53,099 bases of DNA from Sphingomonas faeni (lineage in GTDB: Bacteria; Pseudomonadota; Alphaproteobacteria; Sphingomonadales; Sphingomonadaceae), in assembly GCF_023195535.1 (NCBI RefSeq), contig NZ_JALPNF010000014.1, forward strand, positions 1-53,099, written 5' to 3'. Made by a program: the position numbers and the translations under genes. Within the stretch, counting starts at the first letter, position 1, and every line of letters starts with the position of its first letter. The notes below the pieces were generated by a model. It worked only from the letters and a program-made list of their open reading frames with translations, was not told the DNA's origin and did no database searches. Positions 15,117 to 23,720 of the stretch are shown here, piece by piece.

Positions 15117-16682
15117 ATGAACCTGACCAAGGCACTGGGATCGGTCGGCGGGCTGACGCTCGCCAGCCGTATCCTGGGGCTGGTGCGCGACTCGCTGTTC
15201 GCGCGGTTCGTCGGCGCGGGGTTCGCATCGGACGCGTTCCTGATCGCGTTCCGCCTCCCCAACATGTTCCGCGCCCTCTTCGCGGAGGGCGCGTTCTCCG
15301 CCGCGTTCATCCCGATGTTCAATCGGAAGGTCGGCGCGAAGGACGGGCGCGGGCTGCCGGACGGTATTACGTTCGCCGAGGACGCGCTGTCGGTCTTGCT
15401 GCCGACCTTGATCGCTATGACGGTGCTGTTCGAGCTTGCCGCATGGCCGATGACGTGGCTGCTGACCTTCGGGTTCAACGGCGCCAGCGCGGAACGGTTC
15501 GACTATGTCGTCCATCTGTCGCGGATCACCCTGCCTTATCTGCTGCTGATCAGCCTCGTGTCGCTGCTCGGTGGCATCCTCAATTCGCTGCATAAATTCT
15601 GGATCAATGCCGCCGCGCCGATCCTGCTCAACGCGACGCTGATCGCCGCGCTGTTGCTGTTCCATGAGCGCCAGCCGCTGCTGACCGCCCGCAACCAGGC
15701 GATCGCGGTGACGGTGTCGGGAGCGTTGCAGCTTCTGTGGCTGATCTGGGCCTGTCGCGCGTCCGGCGTGAAGCTGCGGCTGAAGCGCCCGCAGCTCAAT
15801 CCCGACGTGAAGAAGCTGATGTCGCTGATCTGGCCCGCCGCCGCCGGGGCCGGCGCGGTGCAGATCAACCTCGTCGTCTCGACCGCACTCGCCGCCGCTC
15901 TGCTGCCCGCGGGCTCGGTCTCGTACATCTATTTCGCCGACCGGTTGAACCAGCTCCCGCTTGGGCTGATCGGCATCGGTCTCGGCACCGTCCTGCTTCC
16001 CACCATCTCGCGCCAGCTCGGCCGCGGCGAGGATGCGGAGGCGATGACGACGCAGAACCGCGGCATGGAACTCGCGCTGTTCCTCACCCTGCCCGCCACG
16101 GTCGCGCTGATCGTCTGCGGCGTACCGATCGTCGGCGCGCTGTTCCAGCACGGCAAGTTCGCGCTCGAGGACAGCGTTCTGACCGCGCAGGCGCTTGCCG
16201 CGTTCTCGATCGGACTGCCATCGTACATCCTCGTGAAGGTCCTCACGCCCGGCTATTACGCGCGCTCCGACACGAAGACGCCGGTGCGCTATGCAACGAT
16301 GTCGATGGTCGTGAACCTCGTCCTCAACCTCGCCTTCATCAAGCCGCTCGGTCACATGGGTCCACCGCTCGCCACCGCGATCGCGAGCACGGTCAACGTC
16401 GCGATGCTCTACCGCACGCTCGTCCGTCGCGGGCATTTCACCCCGGACGCGCGGTTGCGCCGGCGGACGTGGCGGTTGCTCGTCGCCGCGCTGATCATGG
16501 GGGTCGTGATGTTTTTCCTCAACGACCTGTTCCAGCCGTTCGTGACCGGCACCAGCATCCAGCGCTGGGGCGCCATGCTGGTGCTGGTTACCACCGGCGG
16601 CGTGGTCTATGCGATCGCGACATTGCTCACCGGCGCGTTTCGGTTGGGCGACATCTCCACGCTTCTGCGTCGTTCCAGATAG
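15117..16682 (+). CDS. murJ: Lipid II flippase MurJ (MviN)
   Basis: 521 residues with about 14 hydrophobic segments. The family start MNLTKALGSVGGLTLASRILGLVRD and the ARFVGAGFASDAFLIAFRLPNMFRALFAEGAFSAAFIPMF block are diagnostic. The arginines needed for lipid II transport in the first helices are present in that region. MurJ flips undecaprenyl-linked peptidoglycan precursor across the inner membrane. It follows secB by 25 bases and is followed by trpS after 8 bases, so secB-murJ-trpS is probably one transcript. Confidence 0.96.
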   Translation: MNLTKALGSVGGLTLASRILGLVRDSLFARFVGAGFASDAFLIAFRLPNMFRALFAEGAFSAAFIPMFNRKVGAKDGRGLPDGITFAEDALSVLLPTLIAMTVLFELAAWPMTWLLTFGFNGASAERFDYVVHLSRITLPYLLLISLVSLLGGILNSLHKFWINAAAPILLNATLIAALLLFHERQPLLTARNQAIAVTVSGALQLLWLIWACRASGVKLRLKRPQLNPDVKKLMSLIWPAAAGAGAVQINLVVSTALAAALLPAGSVSYIYFADRLNQLPLGLIGIGLGTVLLPTISRQLGRGEDAEAMTTQNRGMELALFLTLPATVALIVCGVPIVGALFQHGKFALEDSVLTAQALAAFSIGLPSYILVKVLTPGYYARSDTKTPVRYATMSMVVNLVLNLAFIKPLGHMGPPLATAIASTVNVAMLYRTLVRRGHFTPDARLRRRTWRLLVAALIMGVVMFFLNDLFQPFVTGTSIQRWGAMLVLVTTGGVVYAIATLLTGAFRLGDISTLLRRSR

Positions 16683-16690
16683 GTTTCTTC

Positions 16691-17698
16691 ATGCGCGTTG
16701 TTTCCGGCATCAAGCCCACCGGTAATCTCCATCTCGGCAATTATCTGGGGGCAGTGAAGCAGTGGGTGAAGGGACAGGACGACGTCGTGACGCAGGGCGG
16801 TGAATCGCTATTCTTCATCGCCGATCTCCATGCCCCGACCGAATGGATCGCGCCGGCGGAACTGTCGGCCCACACGATCGAGGTCGCCGCGACGATGATC
16901 GCCGCAGGGATCGATCCGACAAAATCGATCCTGTTCAACCAGGCCCGCGTCCCCGCGCACAGCGAGATGGCGTGGCTGCTGAATACAGTGGCTCGCGTCG
17001 GCTGGCTAAACCGGATGACGCAGTTCAAGGACAAGGCGGGCAAGAACCGCGAAGGCGCGAGCGTCGGCCTGTACGACTATCCGGTGCTGATGGCCGCCGA
17101 CGTGCTGCTCTACAACGCGACGCACGTGCCGGTCGGCGAGGACCAGAAGCAGCATCTCGAACTCGCGCGCGATATCGCGACCAAGTTCAACGGCGACTAC
17201 GGCGTCGACCTGTTCACGCTCCCCGCACCCTTGATCAGCAAGGCAGCGCCCCGGATCATGTCTTTGCGCGATGCGTCGGCGAAGATGTCGAAGTCGAACC
17301 CGTCCGAGCAGTCGGTGGTCAAGCTGATCGATAGCGACGACACCATCGCCGACAAGTTTCGCAAGGCGAAGACCGACCCCGACGTGCTGCCAGCGACGGT
17401 CGAGGAGCTGGGCGATCGAGCGGAGGCGCGCAACCTGCTGACGATCTACGCGGCGTTGGCGGATAGCGATGTTGCGACCGTGCTCGGCGAGTTCGGCGGC
17501 AAGGGCTTCGGCGCGTTCAAGCCTGCGCTGGCGGACCTGGCGGTGGCGAAGCTCGGCCCGATCCGTGACGAGATGGTGCGGTTGCTCGATGATCGCAGTG
17601 CGGTGACCGCGGTGTTGCAGGCGGGGGCGGAGAAGGCACGTGCGCTGGCGGCACCGGTGTTGAAGGCGACGCAGCACGCGATGGGGTTGCAGGTCTGA
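16691..17698 (+). CDS. trpS: Tryptophan-tRNA ligase
   Basis: 335 residues from ATG 16691. Class I synthetase signatures: the HIGH-type motif HLGN at 14-17 in SGIKPTGNLHLGNYLG, and KMSKS at 198-202 in SAKMSKSNPS. The usual bacterial TrpRS body lies between them, including VPVGEDQKQHLELARDIA. It charges tRNA-Trp. Short C-terminal anticodon-binding domain, normal length. A longer frame upstream is a shadow of murJ. The gene ends in a region of palindromic repeats shared with convergent dnaA. Confidence 0.96.
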   Translation: MRVVSGIKPTGNLHLGNYLGAVKQWVKGQDDVVTQGGESLFFIADLHAPTEWIAPAELSAHTIEVAATMIAAGIDPTKSILFNQARVPAHSEMAWLLNTVARVGWLNRMTQFKDKAGKNREGASVGLYDYPVLMAADVLLYNATHVPVGEDQKQHLELARDIATKFNGDYGVDLFTLPAPLISKAAPRIMSLRDASAKMSKSNPSEQSVVKLIDSDDTIADKFRKAKTDPDVLPATVEELGDRAEARNLLTIYAALADSDVATVLGEFGGKGFGAFKPALADLAVAKLGPIRDEMVRLLDDRSAVTAVLQAGAEKARALAAPVLKATQHAMGLQV

Positions 17699-17768
17699 GA
17701 CCGCTTATCCGTTATCGTGACGGTTCACTTGGCGCCTGAGTACCCGACCGTCACCCCTGCACTATAAC

Positions 17769-17852
17769 CGTCACTCCAGCGAAAGCTGGGGTCTCCCCCG
17801 TTGCACGCGACATCCGCCAAACTGAAAGATCCCAGCTTTCGCTGGGATGACG
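17769..17852. repeat. REP-like palindromic repeat pair, family C
   Basis: CCAGCGAAAGCTGGGG near 17775-17791 recurs inverted at 17830-17846 (CCCAGCTTTCGCTGGG). Same family as 11677-11758. It lies between the convergent genes trpS and dnaA. Confidence 0.75.
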
Positions 17853-17882
17853 GTGGTACTGGCATGACGGTTGAGCCGTCCT

Positions 17883-17962
17883 GTCATCCTGACGAAAGTC
17901 AGGATCCAGAGCCATGCAGGGTAGCATCCGTAACTCTGGATCCTGACTTTCGTCAGGATGAC
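17883..17962. repeat. Perfect inverted repeat, family D
   Basis: A 29-base arm at 17883-17911 (core TCCTGACGAAAGTCAGGATC) is repeated inverted at 17934-17962 with 22 bases between. Each arm is itself palindromic. It ends 12 bases from the dnaA stop and could stop transcription from both convergent genes. Confidence 0.8.
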
Positions 17963-17974
17963 AGACGTTGTGAC

Positions 17975-19495
17975 CTAGCCTTCCAGCTCGCGCATCAGCA
18001 CGCGCACCGCCGCATCGATATCGCGATCCGAATCGCGCAGTTCCTCAATCTTCCGCACAGCATGGATCACCGTCGAGTGATCGCGCCCGCCGAATTTTCG
18101 GCCGATCTCCGGCAACGAGCGGGTCGTCAGCCGCTTCGCCAGATACATCGCGATCTGCCGCGGCCGTGCGACAGCCCGCGCGCGTCGCGCCGAAATCAGG
18201 TCGAGCGGCTTCAGTTCGAAATGCGCGGACACGAGCTTCTGGATTTCATCGATCGTCACGCGCTTTTGCGCCCCGCGGAGCACCTCTCCGAGCGTCGCCA
18301 CAGCAAAGTCGAGGTCGATCGTGTCCCCTGTGAGCTGTGCATACGCCACGACGCGGTTCAGTGCGCCCTCCAGCTCGCGGATGTTCGCATGGATGCGGGC
18401 GGCGAGCAGGTCGAGCACGTCGGTCGGCACGCGCATGTCGGGCAGGTCGACCAGCTTCCGATCGAGAATCGTCCGGCGCAGCGTCAGGTCGGGCGCCTTG
18501 ATGTCCGCAACCAGCCCGACCGCCATTCGGCTGATGATCCGCGCCTCGACGCCTTCCAGCGCCTGCGGGCAGCGATCGGCGGAGATCACCAGCCGCTTGC
18601 CCGCCGCCATGATCTCGTTGACCGTGTGGAAGAATTCCTCCTGCGTCGCGTCCTTGCCGGCGATAAACTGGAGATCGTCGATCAGCAGCAGGTCGGCACC
18701 GCGCAGCCGCTGCTTGAAGGCATGCGTATCGCGCGCGCGCATCGCCGCGACGAAATCGTACATGAAGCGCTCGGCCGACATGCACAGCACGATCGCGTGC
18801 GGATTATGTTCTAGGAACGCGTGGCCGATCGCGTGCATGAGGTGGGTCTTGCCTTGCCCCGTGCCGCTGTGGAGGAACAATGGGCTGAACCGCACGGGCC
18901 CCGGCTCGGCGAGCACCTTGGCCGCGTTGAACGCCACCTTGTTCGACGGATCGACGACGAATCGCTCGAAGGTATAGCGCGGATCGAGCGGCGGGCGTTC
19001 GGCCGGCACGCCGACCGGGGCCGCTGCCACGACGACCGCTGGTGCAGGCTTCAGCGACGGATCGACTCCGAACTTCATCGAAACCTGTGCAGGCTGTGCA
19101 GCCGGCTTGGGCTCCGCAACCGGCTTCGCTTCGGTGACCGGCTTCGGCGCGGCAGGCTCGGCGACGGCCGGATCCGCCATCGGCTCGATCGCCAGCACGA
19201 CGGGTGCGCGACCCGGCGCCCGGGTCTCGATCTGGACGGTGCGGACGTTGGGCAGGATCTGCTTGAACTCAAGCACGAGTCGGTCGGCGTAATGATTGCG
19301 GACCCAGTTCGTCATGAACGCCGATGGCAGCGCGAGGCGGATCGTGTCGCGATCCTCGCCCGGGATCAGCTCGATCGGTTTCAGCCACTGCTCGAACAGC
19401 CGCGCGCCTGCCGACTCGCGCAAGGACGCACGCACGCGGGCCCAGGCCTTCTCGGCCTCGGTCGCGTGGGTCATCGGTCCTTGCCACTTCGTCAC
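17975..19495 (-). CDS. dnaA: Chromosomal replication initiator protein DnaA
   Basis: 506 residues from GTG 19495, chosen because GGAGAAG lies 7 bases upstream; ATG 19474 would give 499 residues. Domain I spans about 8-85 (AWARVRASLRESAGARLFEQWLKPIEL). Domain II is an Ala/Pro/Lys-rich linker to about 165. The domain III AAA+ core begins at PRYTFERFVVDPSNKVAFNAA, with Walker A GTGQGKTH and Walker B LLLIDDLQF, and sensor regions follow. Domain IV is the DNA-binding region with GGRDHSTVIHAVRKIE. DnaA-ATP opens oriC. The longer frame upstream has no family similarity. Downstream of rpsT on the same strand, as in many alphaproteobacteria. Confidence 0.97.
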   Translation of the reverse strand: MTKWQGPMTHATEAEKAWARVRASLRESAGARLFEQWLKPIELIPGEDRDTIRLALPSAFMTNWVRNHYADRLVLEFKQILPNVRTVQIETRAPGRAPVVLAIEPMADPAVAEPAAPKPVTEAKPVAEPKPAAQPAQVSMKFGVDPSLKPAPAVVVAAAPVGVPAERPPLDPRYTFERFVVDPSNKVAFNAAKVLAEPGPVRFSPLFLHSGTGQGKTHLMHAIGHAFLEHNPHAIVLCMSAERFMYDFVAAMRARDTHAFKQRLRGADLLLIDDLQFIAGKDATQEEFFHTVNEIMAAGKRLVISADRCPQALEGVEARIISRMAVGLVADIKAPDLTLRRTILDRKLVDLPDMRVPTDVLDLLAARIHANIRELEGALNRVVAYAQLTGDTIDLDFAVATLGEVLRGAQKRVTIDEIQKLVSAHFELKPLDLISARRARAVARPRQIAMYLAKRLTTRSLPEIGRKFGGRDHSTVIHAVRKIEELRDSDRDIDAAVRVLMRELEG

Positions 19496-19864
19496 GCGCA
19501 CACTTCTCCGACCCCGCACGACACGCGTGCAGGTGACATAGTCCCGACAGAAAATGGCCCCCAGACGACCCCAAGAGTCATCCGGCATCTTCGCCCTGTT
19601 TGTTGATGCAGCGGTGGAAACCACCGTCGCTGTGAGCCCCGTTATGAAGCGATCAGCGATCCGAGCAAGGCCCCGACGCGTCACATTTTCGAAATAAAGC
19701 GGGTTGACTTGATCAAGCCGCGGAAATGCGTCGATATTTTTATAAGTCGCTGTGTTTACGCATTTTTTGCAATTTCGGCGATTGCATTACGTGATTCTCT
19801 CGCACACGAATCGTGGCGAATCCTAGGGTTATGGGGACTCTCCGGAGGTTCCCTTCGCAGGCGC
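19496..19864. promoter_or_regulatory. AT-rich intergenic region upstream of dnaA
   Basis: This 369-base gap between rpsT and dnaA holds no convincing gene. The part 19685-19800 is unusually AT-rich for the window (runs such as ATATTTTTATAAG and GCATTTTTTGCAATTTC), in keeping with a dnaA promoter or leader. I looked for a cluster of TTATCCACA-type DnaA boxes and saw none, so it does not look like the replication origin itself. Confidence 0.4.
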
Positions 19865-19893
19865 AAAAAACCCGCCGGAGAAACCCCGGCGGG
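19865..19893 (-). terminator. Rho-independent terminator of rpsT
   Basis: On the minus strand CCCGCCGG pairs with CCGGCGGG (19893-19871) around a short loop, followed by six U (19870-19865). It begins about 26 bases after the rpsT stop. It should separate rpsT transcription from dnaA. Confidence 0.85.
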
Positions 19894-19919
19894 TGATCTA
19901 CTCAACAATGACGGAACGC

Positions 19920-20183
19920 TTATGCGAGTCCGGTCACGGCCTTGGTGAGACGCGCGAACTTGCGGCTCGCGGTGTTCTTGTGCAGCACGCCCTTGGCGAC
20001 GCCACGCTGCAGCTCAGGCTGTGCGGCCGCGAGTGCGGTGGTCGCTGCGCCCTTGTCGCCCGATGCCAGCGCGGCCTCGACCTTCTTGATGAAGGTACGG
20101 ATACGGCCGACTCGGTTGCCGTTCACTTCCGCGCGACGGTCGTTGCGACGGATACGCTTTTTCGCCTGCGGCGTGTTCGCCAT
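19920..20183 (-). CDS. rpsT: 30S ribosomal protein S20
   Basis: 87 residues, starting MANTPQAKKRIRRNDRR and rich in Lys, Arg and Ala throughout, with the helical pattern RIRTFIKKVEAALASGD ... GVLHKNTASRKFARLTKAV. This is standard S20. It binds 16S rRNA early in small-subunit assembly. A strong terminator follows (19865-19893), and dnaA lies beyond on the same strand. Upstream is mutM, also on the minus strand. Confidence 0.97.
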   Translation of the reverse strand: MANTPQAKKRIRRNDRRAEVNGNRVGRIRTFIKKVEAALASGDKGAATTALAAAQPELQRGVAKGVLHKNTASRKFARLTKAVTGLA

Positions 20184-20290
20184 GAAGCCCTCTGGATGTT
20201 CGAATGAATAAAAAGGGGCGCCGGATTGCTCCTACGCCCTCTCGAAGCCGCGGCCCTACTCACTTTGCTCCTGCGCGTCAACCGAAACGC

Positions 20291-21106
20291 TCAGCCGCGC
20301 TGGCACTTCGGACACCAGAAGGTCGAGCGCCCGCCCTCGGTACGCCGCCTGACGGTCGTCCCGCATTCGCACGCCTCGCCCTCGCACCCATAGACACGCC
20401 ATTGCTTGGAGAAATAGCCGAGTTCGCCATCCGGCCGCACATAGTCGCGCAGGGAAGAGCCTCCTGCGAGGATCGCCGCCGTCAGCACCGTCCGAATCGC
20501 CTCGATCAGCCGTTCGAGTCGGAACAGCGAGATCCGCCCCGCCGCCCGGCTCGGCGCGATCTTCGCCATGTGCAGCGCCTCGCACACATAGATGTTGCCG
20601 AGTCCCGCGACGATCCGCTGGTCGAGCAGCATCGCCTTGATCGACGCCCCCCGCCCTTCGAGCGCCTCCAGCAGATACGCGGCCGTCAGGTCGGGCCCGA
20701 GCGGCTCGGGCCCCATGCTGAGGAACGGGGGGTAATTGGCAATATCGTCTGTCGCCCACAGATCGAGAAAGCCGAATCGCCGGGGGTCGTTGAGCGCAAC
20801 CGTCCGGCCCGCCCCTGTCCCGATCAGCAGGTGATCGTGCGGCAGGAGTTCGCTCGGATCGACTCGCCAGCGTCCCGACATGCCGAGATGAAATACCAAA
20901 GTATCGCCGCGATCGGTATCGATCAGCCCGTATTTGGCACGCCTCCCGAGCGTCGTGACCGTCGCGCCCGTCATCCGCTGCCGCAGGTCGACCGGGATCG
21001 CTTTGCGCAGGTCGGCGCGGCGCGGCTCGACCGAGGTCAGGCGCTGGCCCTTGAGCACGGGCTCCAGCCCGCGCACGGTGGTTTCGACTTCTGGTAATTC
21101 TGGCAC
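20291..21106 (-). CDS. mutM: Formamidopyrimidine-DNA glycosylase (Fpg/MutM)
   Basis: 271 residues from ATG 21106. The N-terminal PELPEVETTVRGLEP supplies the catalytic Pro1-Glu2 after Met removal, and Lys58 is in RRAKYG. The helix-two-turn-helix region is around LDQRIVAGLGNIYVCEAL. The C-terminal zinc finger (CEGEACECG ... WCPKCQ) is complete. It removes 8-oxoguanine and other oxidised purines and nicks the abasic site. Divergent from ubiE with 56 bases between start codons, so both promoters must overlap. Confidence 0.96.
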   Translation of the reverse strand: MPELPEVETTVRGLEPVLKGQRLTSVEPRRADLRKAIPVDLRQRMTGATVTTLGRRAKYGLIDTDRGDTLVFHLGMSGRWRVDPSELLPHDHLLIGTGAGRTVALNDPRRFGFLDLWATDDIANYPPFLSMGPEPLGPDLTAAYLLEALEGRGASIKAMLLDQRIVAGLGNIYVCEALHMAKIAPSRAAGRISLFRLERLIEAIRTVLTAAILAGGSSLRDYVRPDGELGYFSKQWRVYGCEGEACECGTTVRRRTEGGRSTFWCPKCQRG

Positions 21107-21162
21107 GCTTTGCAGCTAGGTTGCGTTTGCTCGCGCCACAAGGCGCGGCTAGAGCGCAGGAT

Positions 21163-21927
21163 ATGAACGACTTGATCGCGCCCGCGCCCGCTTCGACGCC
21201 CGATACCGTCTCCTTCGGCTACGAAGACATCCCCGCCACCGAGAAGACCGCCCGCGTCGGCGGCGTGTTCTCGAACGTCGCGGGCAAATACGACCTGATG
21301 AACGATGCGATGTCGGGCGGCATGCACCGGCTGTGGAAGGACCGCTTCGTCCGCCGCGTGAAGCCGCGCGAGGGCGAGCAGATCCTCGACATGGCCGGCG
21401 GTACCGGCGACATCGCCTTCCGCATGGAGCCGTCGGGCGCGTCGATCACGGTCGCCGACATCAACCCGCAGATGCTCGAAGTCGGCATGCAGCGCGCCCA
21501 GAAGCGCGGGATCGACGGCCTTGTCTGGACCGAAGCCAATGCGGAGACGCTGACCTTCCCCGACAAGTTCTTCGACGCGTACACGATCGCGTTCGGCATC
21601 CGCAACGTGACCGACATCCCCAAGGCGTTGCGCGAAGCCCACCGCGTGCTGCGCCGCGGCGGGCGATTCTACTGCCTCGAATTCTCGACCACCGTCTGGC
21701 CAGGCTTCGCCGAAGTGTACGACGCCTATTCGCACAAGATGGTCCCGAAGCTCGGCCAGCTTCTCGCGCAGGACGCTGACAGCTACCGCTACCTGATCGA
21801 ATCGATCCGCCGTTTCCCGGACATGCCCAAGTTCAAGGGCATGATCGCGGATGCGGGCTTCGTGCAGACGAAGGTCGAGCCTTTGCTGGGCGGACTCGTC
21901 GCGATCCACAGTGGGTGGAAGATCTAG
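21163..21927 (+). CDS. ubiE: Ubiquinone/menaquinone biosynthesis C-methyltransferase UbiE
   Basis: 254 residues from ATG 21163 (the frame is open 14 codons further but the conserved part starts after this Met). It shows the family order VGGVFSNVAGKYDLMNDAMSGGMHRLWKDRFV, the SAM-binding motif LDMAGGTGDIAF, ADINPQMLEVG, and the C-terminal signature GGLVAIHSGWKI. It methylates the benzoquinol ring in quinone biosynthesis. It belongs to the block mutM / ubiE-ubiB-...-coaBC-dut. The gap to ubiB is filled by a large inverted repeat (21932-22132). Confidence 0.96.
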   Translation: MNDLIAPAPASTPDTVSFGYEDIPATEKTARVGGVFSNVAGKYDLMNDAMSGGMHRLWKDRFVRRVKPREGEQILDMAGGTGDIAFRMEPSGASITVADINPQMLEVGMQRAQKRGIDGLVWTEANAETLTFPDKFFDAYTIAFGIRNVTDIPKALREAHRVLRRGGRFYCLEFSTTVWPGFAEVYDAYSHKMVPKLGQLLAQDADSYRYLIESIRRFPDMPKFKGMIADAGFVQTKVEPLLGGLVAIHSGWKI

Positions 21928-21931
21928 TGAT

Positions 21932-22132
21932 CACGCGAAGGCGCCAAGGCGCGAAGGGGTTTTCGCGCAGAGGCGCAGAGGACGCAGAGATGTCGCGCGC
22001 GCGGCAGCTTTCACTTCATCGACCACCAGTGATGAAAAGCCGCAGCCGCGGCGAAACGCAACACCTTCGCGTCTCCGCGCCTCTGCGCGAACCACTTCTA
22101 ACTTCTCTTCGCGCCTTCGCGCCTTCGCGTGA
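21932..22132. repeat. Nested inverted repeat between ubiE and ubiB
   Basis: The outer arms are 21932-21956 (CACGCGAAGGCGCCAAGG...) and 22108-22132 (its near-perfect inverse, ...CGCGCCTTCGCGTG). The inner arms are 21964-21990 and 22072-22092 (CGCGCAGAGGCGCAGAG against CTCCGCGCCTCTGCGCG). The middle has no gene. The RNA could fold into one long hairpin within the presumed ubiE-ubiB transcript. Confidence 0.75.
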
Positions 22133-22162
22133 ACAAACCCCTTCTTACGGCGCAAACACCCA

Positions 22163-23698
22163 GTGACCGCCTCCACCACCCACATCTGGCGACTCCTCAA
22201 ATGGGGCCGCATCCTCGCTCGCCACGGCGCGCTGCGCGGGATCGAGCGTGACCCGAACACGCCAGCCCCCGTCCGCCGCCTCGCCCGGATCGCCCGGTTC
22301 GGCGCGCGCGTGCCGGCAGTGCCGCGCTATGCCGACGCGTTCCAGGCGATCGGTCCTGCGGCGATCAAGCTCGGGCAGACGCTCGCCACCCGCCCCGATC
22401 TCGTCGGCGAGGATGCCGCGCAGGATCTGCTAAGGCTCCAGGACCAGCTCTCCCCCGTCCCCTACGAGACGATCGAGGCGGCGATGCTGGCGAGCTTCGG
22501 CAAGCCGCTGGAGACGTTGTTCTCGCGCATCGAACCGATCCCGGTCGGCGCCGCGTCGATCGCGCAGGTCCACCGCGCCGTTACGACGGATGGCCGCCAG
22601 GTCGCGGTGAAAGTTCTCCGCCCCGGCGTCGAGGACGATTTCGCCCGCGCGATCGACACCTATAGCTGGGCCGCGGCCCAACTCGAGGCTCTCAGCCCCG
22701 AAGCGATGCGCCTGCGCCCGCGCCTCACGATCGAGACGTTCAAGCGCTGGACGCTGCGCGAACTGAACTTCCGTCGCGAAGCCGCCTCCGCGTCCGAACT
22801 CGCCGAGGGCATGACCGCCGAGCCCGATTTCGTCATCCCCGCGATCGACTGGGCGCGCTCGACCAACAAGGTTATGACGATCGAGTGGATCGACGGCATC
22901 AAACTGTCCGACCGGCCGGCGCTCGTCGCTGCCGGCTACGACCTCCCCGCCCTCGCCCAGACATTGGTTCGCGCGTTCCTGCGCCAGGCGATCGCCGACG
23001 GTTTCTTCCATGCCGACATGCACCAGGGAAACCTGTTCGCACTACCCGGCAACCGCATTGCCGCGATCGATTTCGGCATCATGGGCCGGATCGATCGCCG
23101 CGCCCGCGTCTGGCTCGCCGAGATCCTCTACGGCCTGATCACCGGCAACTATAAGCGCGTCGCCGAGATCCATTTCGAGGCGGGCTATGTTCCCGCCTAT
23201 CACGACGTCGGCGAGTTCGCGACGGCGCTTCGCGCGGTCGGCGAGCCGATGCGCGGGCTGCCGGTCAAGGACATGTCGATCGGCATGATGCTCGACAGCC
23301 TGTTCTCGATCACGCGCGATTTCGACATGGTGACGCAGCCGCACCTGCTGCTGCTCCAGAAGACGATGGTGATGGTCGAGGGCGTCGCGACCAGCCTCAA
23401 CCCCGACATCAACCTCTGGGAAGCCGCCGAGCCGTTCGTCCGCGACTGGATCCGCGGCGAACTCGGCCCCGAGGCGATGATCGCCGACCGGCTGATCGCC
23501 GACTTCCAGACGCTCACCCGGCTGCCCGAGCTGGTCCGCCGTATCGAAGCGCATTACCCCGCCCCCGGTGGCGCCCCCCCGACGATGCCGTTGCGCGAGA
23601 TCGAAGTGATCCGGATCGGCGGCGGCTGGCGCTATATGGCGGTGGCGCTCGCAACCGCGCTGACCAGCGTGGGTGCGACCTGGCTCTTGTTGCGGTGA
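22163..23698 (+). CDS. ubiB: Ubiquinone biosynthesis protein UbiB (ABC1/ADCK kinase-like)
   Basis: 511 residues from GTG 22163. Atypical protein-kinase-like features: the AIKLGQ motif (FQAIGPAAIKLGQTLATRPDLV), the Ala-rich loop VGAASIAQVHRA, the Lys in QVAVKVLRPGV, HADMHQGN as the catalytic loop and IDFGIMG as the DFG motif. The last 25 residues are a membrane helix (YMAVALATALTSVGATWLLL). UbiB is an ATPase required for coenzyme Q synthesis, probably extracting lipid intermediates from the membrane. Length is normal. Confidence 0.95.
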   Translation: MTASTTHIWRLLKWGRILARHGALRGIERDPNTPAPVRRLARIARFGARVPAVPRYADAFQAIGPAAIKLGQTLATRPDLVGEDAAQDLLRLQDQLSPVPYETIEAAMLASFGKPLETLFSRIEPIPVGAASIAQVHRAVTTDGRQVAVKVLRPGVEDDFARAIDTYSWAAAQLEALSPEAMRLRPRLTIETFKRWTLRELNFRREAASASELAEGMTAEPDFVIPAIDWARSTNKVMTIEWIDGIKLSDRPALVAAGYDLPALAQTLVRAFLRQAIADGFFHADMHQGNLFALPGNRIAAIDFGIMGRIDRRARVWLAEILYGLITGNYKRVAEIHFEAGYVPAYHDVGEFATALRAVGEPMRGLPVKDMSIGMMLDSLFSITRDFDMVTQPHLLLLQKTMVMVEGVATSLNPDINLWEAAEPFVRDWIRGELGPEAMIADRLIADFQTLTRLPELVRRIEAHYPAPGGAPPTMPLREIEVIRIGGGWRYMAVALATALTSVGATWLLLR

Positions 23699-23720
23699 CG
23701 TTCGCCCGCCGGACCGGACG

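Noticed and set aside
19496..19919. Replication origin next to dnaA
   Set aside because: AT-rich, but I see no cluster of DnaA boxes (TTATCCACA-like) or unwinding-element pattern; treated as dnaA regulatory DNA.
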